A DNA stretch of 5,794 nucleotides, from positions 1 to 5,794 of the forward strand of contig CALDEO010000216.1 in assembly GCA_937942465.1 (NCBI GenBank), written 5' to 3'. This document shows, piece after piece, positions 1-5,794 of the stretch (position 1 is the first letter of the stretch; every line of letters begins with the position of its first letter). The stretch is from an uncultured Saprospiraceae bacterium (GTDB lineage Bacteria > Bacteroidota > Bacteroidia > Chitinophagales > Saprospiraceae). Made by a program: the position numbers and the translations under genes. The notes beneath the pieces were generated by a model that had not been told where the DNA came from, did no database searches, and worked only from the letters and a program-made list of their open reading frames with translations.

Positions 1-339
1 TACCATATCTCTAATGGTGAACTTCGGAAAATCATGATAATATGGTACCTCCGTTTCTTCATTCGCGTCAAGCGGAGAAGTCGTACCATAGTGACTACCT
101 AGCACATTAGCACAGATAATAAAATGCTCTTGTGGGTTGAAGTATTGCTCATCACCGAATAGACCACTCCACCACTCCACCACATCGCTATTCGCGGTAA
201 GCGCATGGCATACCCATACGACATTATCCTTGCGATCATTGAGCTGACCACAGGTGTGATAAGCCACTTTTGCTTGAGTTAATACAGCACCCGACTCTAG
301 CTTTATTGGTTGATCTATAAGATATTCATTGTATTGCAT
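1..339 (-). CDS. metX: Homoserine O-acetyltransferase, N-terminal part (window-edge partial)
   Basis: The enzyme transfers acetyl from acetyl-CoA to the homoserine hydroxyl in the cytosol, making the O-acetylhomoserine that MetY uses. The minus frame is open from ATG at 339 to the window edge, giving 113 residues of a protein usually about 330-380 long. Family landmarks seen are LESGAVL (14-20), VWVCHALTANSDVVEWW (41-57) and the loop ANVLGSHYGTTSP (77-89), followed by FTIRDMV at the cut. The nucleophile serine and the Asp/His of the alpha/beta-hydrolase triad lie outside the window and cannot be checked. The start at 339 puts the usual 13 or so residues before ESG. An in-frame ATG at 387 would add 16 residues (MTARHRWLYFNPKKKI) but sits in a hairpin stem and looks unlike family N-termini. 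The gene lies 90 bases after metY on the same strand and is probably in the same transcript. Confidence 0.93.
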   Translation of the reverse strand, partial: MQYNEYLIDQPIKLESGAVLTQAKVAYHTCGQLNDRKDNVVWVCHALTANSDVVEWWSGLFGDEQYFNPQEHFIICANVLGSHYGTTSPLDANEETEVPYYHDFPKFTIRDMV

Positions 340-365
340 AATCTTTTTCTTTGGGTTGAAGTACA

Positions 366-394
366 GCCACCGATGCCTCGCTGTCATCGATGGC
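366..394 (-). promoter_or_regulatory. Hairpin in the metY-metX intergenic gap
   Basis: On the minus strand, GCCATCGATG (394-385) pairs with CATCGGTGGC (375-366), a 10-bp stem with one G-U pair and a 9-base loop. The wobble is favourable only in the minus-strand RNA (on the plus strand it is a C-A mismatch), which fits a function in the metYX transcript. No U-tract follows, so it is not a standard terminator. It could act as an mRNA processing or stability element setting the metX:metY ratio. That role is inference. Confidence 0.4.
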
Positions 395-429
395 CGCTAC
401 TCGCAAAAACTATTTAAAACAATGTTCTT

Positions 430-1844
<1,415 letters not shown>

Positions 1845-1888
1845 AATTAATTAGTCCTTAAATTTTAGTTTGGATTAAGATAATTGCA

Positions 1889-1999
1889 TCAGCTGATCGG
1901 TTGCCACATTGGCATTGACATACTACAACACATCATCATACACATAGCAGAGTTGCTAGTGTCCGTTGGATGAATATTATGTATGCTCACTGATGTCAT
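1889..1999 (-). CDS. Putative Met/Cys-rich leader peptide of metYX (attenuation control)
   Basis: This 36-codon frame runs from ATG at 1999 to TGA at 1891-1889. The first half is unremarkable (MTSVSIHNIHPTDTSNSA). Codons 19-31 (1945-1907) read MCMMMCCSMSMPM, with seven Met and three Cys among thirteen, and the end is WQPIS. Position and content match known leader peptides of amino-acid operons, where control codons for the end product cluster late in a short frame ahead of the structural gene. Methionine is the pathway end product, and cysteine reports sulfur supply for MetY. A shorter version could start at the ATG at 1945. The frame begins roughly a dozen bases after the start predicted from the promoter at 2017-2047. 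The peptide itself probably has no function: stalling of the translating ribosome when charged tRNA-Met or tRNA-Cys is scarce would alter folding downstream. Chance enrichment through the tandem ATGs is possible but unlikely at this location. Confidence 0.72.
   Translation of the reverse strand: MTSVSIHNIHPTDTSNSAMCMMMCCSMSMPMWQPIS
1902..1914 (-). promoter_or_regulatory. Small hairpin over the last control codons of the leader peptide
   Basis: TGCCA-ATG-TGGCA is a 5-bp stem with a 3-base loop covering leader codons 29-33. A ribosome stalled on the upstream Met/Cys codons would hide it, freeing GTGGCAAC (1907-1900) or its partners for other pairings. The adjacent self-complementary ATCAGCTGAT (1888-1897) covers the leader stop codon. 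Confidence 0.3.
1940..1962 (-). promoter_or_regulatory. Hairpin at the start of the Met/Cys codon run
   Basis: On the minus strand, ACAC-TAGCA (1962-1954) pairs with TGCTA-(T)-GTGT (1949-1940), nine base pairs with a single bulged T around the loop ACTC. It spans leader codons 13-20, so a ribosome translating the leader must open it just as it meets the first Met and Cys codons. A pausing role is inference. Confidence 0.4.
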
Positions 2000-2016
2000 A
2001 TCTTTATTTGGTGATT

Positions 2017-2047
2017 GAAAGGTAGAACGATTAAAAATAAAAAACAA
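2017..2047 (-). promoter_or_regulatory. Candidate metYX promoter (Bacteroidota type)
   Basis: On the minus strand, TTG (2047-2045), a 20-base spacer and TACCTTTC (2024-2017) match the Bacteroidota -33/-7 consensus (TTG, TAnnTTTG) except for the last base. Transcription would begin near 2012, giving a leader of about 240 bases before metY and placing the leader-peptide ATG (1999) close to the RNA 5' end. No better box was seen between here and metY. Confidence 0.45.
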
Positions 2048-2080
2048 GAATTATATTCACTTTTATTTTAGTTTTTTTCA

Positions 2081-2096
2081 TTTGACTGCAGTCAAA
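2081..2096. repeat. Perfect 16-base palindrome at the yraN stop codon
   Basis: TTTGACTGCAGTCAAA is fully self-complementary and contains the yraN stop (TGA at 2094-2092). As RNA it gives a 6-bp stem with loop TGCA. On the minus strand it is followed by an A-rich stretch rather than U's, so it is not a normal terminator for yraN. It lies about 34 bases upstream of the candidate metY -33 box, so it could be a regulator binding site. Neither role is shown. Confidence 0.35.
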
Positions 2097-2472
2097 TACC
2101 TCCAAAAAATGCGTCCTCATAATGATGAATCCGGTGATTGCCAAACTTGGATAGTATGATAGAAACTATATCAAATCTAATCTCCCATTCGTAGCCGATG
2201 CTATGCATATACTGACTTGCGGCATCTTGAATGAGTCTCTGCTTTCTCTTATTAATGAATGCTTCTGGACTACCATAATAGTCATAACTCCTCGTCTTGA
2301 CCTCAACAAAAATCAAGATATTATCATGGCGACAGATAATATCAATTTCTGCTTTTTTGAATCTCCAATTGCGTTCGAGAAGCTCATAATTTTTGGATGC
2401 AAGCATTCCTGTTGCTAGATCTTCACCCATATTTCCTATCTCCGTAGTCGTTCTTTTTGGCGGATCACCCAT
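2092..2472 (-). CDS. yraN: YraN/UPF0102 family nuclease-fold protein
   Basis: A small cytosolic protein with the Holliday-junction-resolvase-like PD-(D/E)XK fold. The family is widespread and its cellular role is unsettled, usually suggested to be in DNA processing. At 126 residues it has normal length. Landmarks are GNMGEDLATGML (13-24) with E17, LERNWRFKKAEIDII (32-46) with E42 and D44, and IFVEVKTRS (54-62) with E57 and K59. D44, E57 and K59 form the expected D-(12)-ExK metal site, so the active centre looks intact. The C-terminus HHYEDAFF (116-123) matches the usual IxHxEDAF ending. ATG at 2472 leaves 12 residues before the GxxGE motif, as in relatives; M15 would cut into the motif. The gene is divergent from the isomerase gene at 2741. 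It precedes metY on the same strand but is separated from it by a 321-base gap with its own promoter candidate. Confidence 0.93.
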   Translation of the reverse strand: MGDPPKRTTTEIGNMGEDLATGMLASKNYELLERNWRFKKAEIDIICRHDNILIFVEVKTRSYDYYGSPEAFINKRKQRLIQDAASQYMHSIGYEWEIRFDIVSIILSKFGNHRIHHYEDAFFGGI

Positions 2473-2562
2473 TGTTTTTAGATAAGTTCTATCAATTAAT
2501 TACACATTATATAAAATAATAATATATTTTTGCATTTAGAAGCACAACTACTAAGAGTATCA

Positions 2563-2584
2563 ACAGATTATTTAGATAATCTGT
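2563..2584. promoter_or_regulatory. Inverted repeat, operator-like, upstream of the isomerase gene
   Basis: ACAGATTAT and ATAATCTGT form a perfect 9-base inverted repeat with a TTAG centre. It ends four bases before the -7 box at 2589 and covers where a -33 element would lie. That position suits a dimeric regulator that blocks or replaces RNA polymerase contact. No U-tract follows, so a terminator is unlikely. The regulator is unknown. Confidence 0.45.
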
Positions 2585-2588
2585 CAGC

Positions 2589-2596
2589 TACTTTTG
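2589..2596 (+). promoter_or_regulatory. Bacteroidota -7 promoter box for the isomerase gene
   Basis: TACTTTTG is an exact match to TAnnTTTG. No good TTG is seen at the usual distance upstream, where the inverted repeat lies instead. Transcription would start near 2601 and give a leader of about 140 bases. Confidence 0.5.
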
Positions 2597-2740
2597 ACAT
2601 TCTTTATAATGTACAAAGAAAAGTACTTCTAGCGCAATCCTTGTTTACACCTTCAATATACCGTCATTCTACTTATTTAAGAAACATAGACGGCAAACAT
2701 TAACTAGGATAAATATTTACCACAAAAAAAAGCTAAAATC

Positions 2741-3730
2741 ATGATGGACCAATTAATACATAAGTTTCCTGCACAACTCAACGAAGCGCTTGAAATAGGT
2801 GCCAAAGCAACTATCAACATGCATGAAGATGAGATACATGAAGTCTATGTAGCTGGTCTAGGAGGCTCTGGTATCGGAGCTAACTTTGTAGCAGATTTTG
2901 TCCGTGATGAATGTCCAATCCCATATACTGTGGGGAAAGGCTATAGCATACCTAAGTATGTCAATAAAAACACCTTAGTTATATTATCCTCATACTCTGG
3001 TAATACCGAAGAAACACTAGAAGCATTTGGACTTGCACTCAAGACAGGGGCTAAAATCGTATGCATCTCTTCTGGCGGTACATTGATTTCGAAAGCTAAA
3101 GAACTTGGTTTAGATTATATACAAGTACCTAGTGGATGGCCATCACCAAGAGCTTGTCTAGGGTATACGTTGGTGCAACAGCTATTCATACTATATAAGC
3201 TGGAGCTAATCTCTAACAAGACAATCGATCAAATACGATCTGCTGCCAATCTATTACAGTTTGATAGTGAAGAAATACATGATATAGCCAAAAAAGTAGC
3301 TGTACAGCTCAATAATAGAACACCAATTATATACACTACAGATCGTATGGAATCTGTGGCCGTAAGATTTAGACAACAGATCAATGAAAATGCCAAAATG
3401 CTCTGTTGGCACCATACCGTCCCTGAGATGAATCATAATGAACTTACGGGATGGGCTAAGAAGAATGATAAATACGCAGTCGTATACTTCCGTAATAAAG
3501 ATGACTACAAACGTAATCAAGTACGTATTGATATCAACAAGAGAGTCATCGAAAAATATACTCCAAATATCATAGAGCTATGGTCTAAAGGATCATCACT
3601 GGTAGAAAAAGCGATCTACTTTGTACATCTCGGTGACTGGGTAAGTTGGTACTTATCTGAATTACAAGGTGTAGATGCCTTAGAAATTAAGGTAATTGAG
3701 TACCTTAAAGCCGAGTTAGCAAAAGCATAG
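2741..3730 (+). CDS. Bifunctional phosphoglucose/phosphomannose isomerase
   Basis: A cytosolic SIS-domain sugar isomerase that interconverts glucose-6-P or mannose-6-P with fructose-6-P, linking glycolysis to mannose/GDP-sugar supply. Its 329 residues suit the archaeal/Bacteroidota PGI/PMI type and are far shorter than classical PGI (about 550). Motifs: VAGLGGSGIGANFVADF (37-53), the first SIS phosphate loop; ILSSYSGNTEETLEAF (81-96), the Ser/Thr-rich phosphate-binding loop; PSPRACLGY (134-142); INENAKMLCWHHTVPEMNHNELTGW (214-238). In the latter, E216 and H232 have the 16-residue spacing of the catalytic Glu203/His219 of the Pyrobaculum enzyme. The C-terminal lysine K323 in YLKAEL is the likely equivalent of Lys298, inferred from its position. 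ATG at 2741 is followed by a second ATG, so the start may be one codon later. The next gene lies 69 bases on in the same direction with no clear terminator between, so they may share a transcript. Confidence 0.92.
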   Translation: MMDQLIHKFPAQLNEALEIGAKATINMHEDEIHEVYVAGLGGSGIGANFVADFVRDECPIPYTVGKGYSIPKYVNKNTLVILSSYSGNTEETLEAFGLALKTGAKIVCISSGGTLISKAKELGLDYIQVPSGWPSPRACLGYTLVQQLFILYKLELISNKTIDQIRSAANLLQFDSEEIHDIAKKVAVQLNNRTPIIYTTDRMESVAVRFRQQINENAKMLCWHHTVPEMNHNELTGWAKKNDKYAVVYFRNKDDYKRNQVRIDINKRVIEKYTPNIIELWSKGSSLVEKAIYFVHLGDWVSWYLSELQGVDALEIKVIEYLKAELAKA

Positions 3731-3799
3731 GTGACCTACACGTAATTTTATGGTCTCTATTGAGTAACTGATATTTTTAATAAACTAATCCTTCAGATA

Positions 3800-4303
3800 G
3801 TGAGTACTCGTCAGAGGTATGCTACACGTGGCAATAATAAAAGTCAAACACCTTATGGTTGGATACTATTTGTCCTTACTATGATCTGGCTTGCCATTGC
3901 TACATTTGCTCAGAAAAGTCCTATACATGTTATTACAGATGTATATCATAGTACCATAGGCGACAGTCTCAAAGTCACTAAGACCAATGCAACATGGATC
4001 GGTATCGCAACAAAGAAAAATAGTGCTATCGACTCACTCGCTGTATTATTAGATAAATGCGAAAATGCGTCTCCGTACTTAAGCGGTAGTATTGAGATAA
4101 ATGATGACTTTGTCAATATGAGATCTGAAGCCAACTTATCGTCAAGTATTCTTACCAAAGTACCCAATGGAGCCAAAGTAGATGTTCTATACTTCGATAC
4201 CAAAGAACTTTTTTGGGATGGAAAAATGGGCAAATGGGGTAAAGTCAAATATGCCGATCTAGAAGGTTGGATATGGGGCAACTACATCAAAATACAAGAG
4301 TAA
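3800..4303 (+). CDS. Membrane-anchored protein with C-terminal bacterial SH3 domain
   Basis: A 167-residue protein of unknown function. Residues 1-18 are basic (R4, R6, R10, K14), then one hydrophobic segment (YGWILFVLTMIWLAIATF, 19-36) should act as a signal anchor with the rest outside the cytoplasmic membrane. A low-complexity linker (38-95) leads to an SH3b-type domain (about 96-167) with DDFVNMRSEANLSSSILTKV (102-121), NGAKVDVL (123-130) and GKWGKVKYADLEGWIWGNYI (144-163). Such domains commonly bind peptidoglycan peptides or are scaffolds in envelope proteins. No catalytic domain is present. The start is GTG at 3800: an in-frame TGA at 3761-3763 limits extension, no ATG exists upstream, and the first internal ATG (M28) would destroy the membrane segment. 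The gene lies between the isomerase and methyltransferase genes, whose functions do not explain it. Confidence 0.8.
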   Translation: MSTRQRYATRGNNKSQTPYGWILFVLTMIWLAIATFAQKSPIHVITDVYHSTIGDSLKVTKTNATWIGIATKKNSAIDSLAVLLDKCENASPYLSGSIEINDDFVNMRSEANLSSSILTKVPNGAKVDVLYFDTKELFWDGKMGKWGKVKYADLEGWIWGNYIKIQE

Positions 4304-4344
4304 CACCTACACATCTAATACCACCATTCTTATCTAAACTTTCT

Positions 4345-4352
4345 TAATTTTG
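4345..4352 (+). promoter_or_regulatory. -7 promoter box immediately before the methyltransferase start
   Basis: TAATTTTG exactly fits TAnnTTTG and ends four bases before the ATG at 4357. Since transcription normally starts a few bases after this box, the mRNA would start at or within a base or two of the ATG (leaderless). No clear TTG at -33 is visible, so this may be a weak internal promoter adding to read-through from upstream. Confidence 0.45.
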
Positions 4353-4356
4353 TAGC

Positions 4357-5076
4357 ATGAAAGCTGCACAGTTATTTATGATCCCTTGTCCTATCGTTAC
4401 AGTAGAACATGGCGAAAACGCTAATCACACCATAGCTCCTCATGTAATAAATGCAGTACATAAGCTGCAATACTTCGTAGTAGAACGAGCAAGGACTGCC
4501 CGTAGATTTATCAAAGCAACACAACATCCCACGGCTATAGATCAATTGCAGATATTCGAACTAGATAAAAGAAATAAAAGTAATGGACTATCAGATTTCT
4601 TGAAAATCATGAAAGATGGAGTATCCATCGGAGTGCTATCAGAGGCAGGTTGCCCCGGCATCGCTGACCCTGGAAATCTAGCAGTCCAATGGGCACATCA
4701 ACACGACATACAAGTAGTGCCTCTGGTAGGACCATCATCGATTATTCTAGCTCTGATGGCATCAGGTCTCAATGGTCAGAACTTTGCTTTTGTAGGGTAC
4801 CTACCTAATAAAAAGAATGAACTTGATCAACGATTGAAGCAACTAGAGTCTATCATCCATAAGACACAGCAAAGTCAAATATTCATAGAAACTCCATATA
4901 AAAATGGGTTTCTACTAGAGACCATGCTCAAGTCCTGCTCCCCCAATACCAAGCTGTGTATCGCTACAGATATCAATGAAACAAGCGAATACATCAAAAC
5001 ACATACTGTTAAAGAGTGGAGTAATGTTACTATTCCAGATCTCCATAAACGACCTTGTATCTTTATATTGGGATAG
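4357..5076 (+). CDS. SAM-dependent methyltransferase, short RsmI-like tetrapyrrole-methylase family
   Basis: A predicted cytosolic SAM-dependent methyltransferase of the class III (tetrapyrrole methylase) fold, closest in motif pattern to RsmI, which 2'-O-methylates C1402 of 16S rRNA. Visible landmarks: VVERARTARRFI (41-52); GVSIGVLSEAGCPGIADPG (88-106), corresponding to the SDAGTPxISDPG SAM-binding loop of RsmI; VVPLVGPSSIILALMASGLN (120-139); FAFVGYLP (143-150); FIETPYKNGFLLETML (176-191); KRPCIFIL (231-238). At 239 residues it lacks the C-terminal extension that brings RsmI to about 280-290. The N-terminus MIPCPIVTVE replaces the usual VATPIGN. It is therefore probably the second, shorter paralogue common in Bacteroidota rather than RsmI itself, and its substrate is unknown. 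ATG at 4357 follows the upstream stop by 53 bases. Confidence 0.85.
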   Translation: MKAAQLFMIPCPIVTVEHGENANHTIAPHVINAVHKLQYFVVERARTARRFIKATQHPTAIDQLQIFELDKRNKSNGLSDFLKIMKDGVSIGVLSEAGCPGIADPGNLAVQWAHQHDIQVVPLVGPSSIILALMASGLNGQNFAFVGYLPNKKNELDQRLKQLESIIHKTQQSQIFIETPYKNGFLLETMLKSCSPNTKLCIATDINETSEYIKTHTVKEWSNVTIPDLHKRPCIFILG

Positions 5077-5174
5077 AGATGTGAGCGGGTGTTTATTGCA
5101 ATTATTTTGATGGATTTTTTTTATCAATCAGGGCGGGAGCCCTTTTATCACATCTGCATACAGCCGGAGGCTGT
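5077..5174 (+). other. Structured 3' region after the methyltransferase gene
   Basis: Starting on the base after the stop codon, AGATGTGA (5077-5084) is perfectly complementary to TCACATCT (5148-5155). This would enclose two smaller stems: TTGAT/ATCAA (5107-5111 with 5123-5127, loop rich in T) and AGGGC/GCCCT (5130-5134 with 5139-5143). A further hairpin, ACAGCC-GGA-GGCTGT (5160-5174), follows. Together they could be a terminator region, an mRNA 3' protective structure or a small RNA. Stems are short and judged by eye. Confidence 0.4.
5130..5146 (+). terminator. Possible intrinsic terminator of the methyltransferase transcript
   Basis: AGGGC-GGGA-GCCCT is a 5-bp GC-rich stem with a GNRA-type loop, followed by TTTTATCA counting the last stem T. 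It is the only hairpin in the window with a T-run directly after it. Stem and T-tract are both short, so termination may be partial. Confidence 0.45.
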
Positions 5175-5394
5175 CGCAAACATCCATTATATGTCACTTG
5201 CTATCTAGACTTGCAACTTTATAAACCAATAACTAATCAACTATCTTTTTGCCCCCAATCAGCTCAACTATTACTATCAAATAAGCAGTTGTAGTCCTTC
5301 TGTAGGCCTAAAAAATTTTAAGAAAATTTAACTAAAAGACCAAAAGGGTTTTAATACTTAGTGTAGTCTAATACGTACAACAACAAAAACTATT
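5175..5394. other. AT-rich intergenic region upstream of the EF-hand lipoprotein gene
   Basis: No gene or RNA is recognised. Near 5312-5331 there are A/T tracts (AAAATTTTAAG then AAAATTTAAC) that could bend DNA or help RNA polymerase. No exact TAnnTTTG box was found; TATCTTTTTG near 5243 is the nearest but has two extra T's. GTCTAAT at 5366-5372, with GGGTTTTAA 11 bases before it, loosely resembles an ECF-sigma promoter and would give a very short leader. Confidence 0.35.
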
Positions 5395-5727
5395 ATGAAA
5401 AATTTATTGTTCGCAATTGCACTTATAACATTTACTGCAACTTCATGTAAGTCTTCAAAGGATGTTGTAAATGATGATGCTCCAATGGAGGAAAACCGTT
5501 CCAACAAATCAAAACGAGGCAAAGGTGGTGATGTCACTGAGATGTTTACCAAATTTGACACCAACAAAGATGGCCAGCTATCAATGTCAGAAGTTAAAGG
5601 ACCACTCGCCAAAGATTTCGAAAAAATCGATACTGATGGCAACGGATTTATTTCTTTATCAGAAATGAAAAAAGCACCAAAACCTCAAAGAGGTCAGAGA
5701 GGTCAAGATCGTCCAGGTAGAAATTAA
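5395..5727 (+). CDS. Small EF-hand calcium-binding lipoprotein
   Basis: A 110-residue exported protein. The N-terminus MKNLLFAIALITFTATSC is a lipoprotein signal peptide with the lipobox cysteine at residue 18, so it should be lipid-anchored after cleavage by signal peptidase II. An acidic then basic linker follows (19-46). Two canonical EF-hand loops are DTNKDGQLSMSE (55-66) and DTDGNGFISLSE (79-90). Both have Asp at positions 1, Asp/Asn at 3 and 5, Gly at 6, a hydrophobic residue at 8 and Glu at 12, so both should bind calcium, probably as one paired domain. The tail (94-110, APKPQRGQRGQDRPGRN) is rich in Arg, Gly, Gln and Pro and probably unstructured. No enzymatic domain is present; it may be a calcium sensor or buffer in the envelope, or a partner of another protein. 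ATG at 5395 is the only start giving the full signal peptide. Confidence 0.85.
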   Translation: MKNLLFAIALITFTATSCKSSKDVVNDDAPMEENRSNKSKRGKGGDVTEMFTKFDTNKDGQLSMSEVKGPLAKDFEKIDTDGNGFISLSEMKKAPKPQRGQRGQDRPGRN

Positions 5728-5774
5728 AATTCTTACCTATCCGAAATTAGCCACTTAATTAGAATCAAAGCACT

Positions 5775-5794
5775 TTCATGTTATATGACATGAA
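5775..5794 (+). repeat. Inverted repeat at the window edge, possible terminator stem
   Basis: TTCATGT and ACATGAA form a 7-bp stem (plus a possible T-G pair) 47 bases after the lipoprotein stop. It is cut by the window end, so whether a T-tract follows cannot be seen. Confidence 0.3.

Larger units (their letters stand above)
2473..2740. other. Divergent intergenic region between yraN and the isomerase gene
   Basis: No gene is seen. The yraN side (about 2500-2535) is almost pure A+T. The centre holds an inverted repeat (2563-2584) and a TAnnTTTG box (2589-2596). I found no clear TAnnTTTG box facing yraN. A seven-codon frame at 2609-2632 is too short to credit. Confidence 0.6.

Noticed and set aside
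163..182. Short tandem repeat CCACTCCACCACTCCA
   Set aside because: It encodes the conserved VEWWSG part of MetX and needs no further explanation.
134..363. 11-base direct repeat GGGTTGAAGTA at 134-144 and 353-363
   Set aside because: One copy is within metX coding sequence and the other just before its start. There are only two copies and no flanking structure, so coincidence is likely.
1880..1960. SAM-I riboswitch in front of metY, suggested by GGCAACC (1905-1899) with ATGCC before it on the minus strand
   Set aside because: The other conserved parts are missing: no AGGGA/GGCCC kink-turn segment, no closing P1 pair ending in GATAAG, and no GGTGC arm. The same bases are explained by the Met/Cys leader codons. 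A covariance search against the SAM riboswitch families would settle it.
2594..2610. TTGACA followed by TATAAT on the plus strand, resembling a sigma-70 promoter
   Set aside because: The two hexamers are only five bases apart instead of about 17, and Bacteroidota use the TAnnTTTG type. An exact TAnnTTTG box overlaps the same place.
5110..5208. 32-codon open frame on the plus strand after the methyltransferase gene
   Set aside because: Its composition is unremarkable, it has no promoter or family resemblance, and it runs through the stems of the structured region, which explain the sequence better.

Overview
The window is an ordinary-looking AT-rich chromosomal segment of a Bacteroidota bacterium. 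The signs are promoter boxes of the TAnnTTTG type, no recognisable Shine-Dalgarno sequences before the genes, a Bacteroidota-style bifunctional phosphoglucose/phosphomannose isomerase, a short RsmI-like methyltransferase, a metY-metX pair and a small lipoprotein with an EF-hand pair. I cannot place it below phylum with confidence. I see no transposon, phage gene, CRISPR array, tRNA or rRNA.

Layout. The left part (1-2472) reads leftwards. It holds yraN (nuclease-fold protein, 2092-2472), a 321-base leader region, metY (O-acetylhomoserine sulfhydrylase, 430-1770) and the first 113 codons of metX (homoserine O-acetyltransferase, 1-339, cut by the window edge). MetX makes O-acetylhomoserine and MetY combines it with sulfide to give homocysteine, so the pair is the direct-sulfhydrylation route to methionine. 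From 2741 the genes read rightwards: a sugar-phosphate isomerase (2741-3730), a membrane-anchored SH3b protein (3800-4303), a tetrapyrrole-methylase-family methyltransferase (4357-5076), and after a 318-base gap an EF-hand lipoprotein (5395-5727).

The main discovery candidate is in the metY leader. A 36-codon open frame on the minus strand (1999 down to 1889) begins roughly a dozen bases after a plausible promoter and ends 118 bases before metY. Ten of its codons 19-31 specify methionine or cysteine (MCMMMCCSMSMPM). A methionine/cysteine-rich leader peptide ahead of a methionine-synthesis gene is the expected design of ribosome-mediated attenuation. The RNA downstream has a strong 9-bp hairpin and competing pairings. 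No U-tract follows the hairpin, so the output mechanism (intrinsic terminator, Rho, or translation control) is open. The other items, such as an inverted repeat at the isomerase promoter, a likely leaderless methyltransferase mRNA and a cluster of hairpins after 5076, are weaker.
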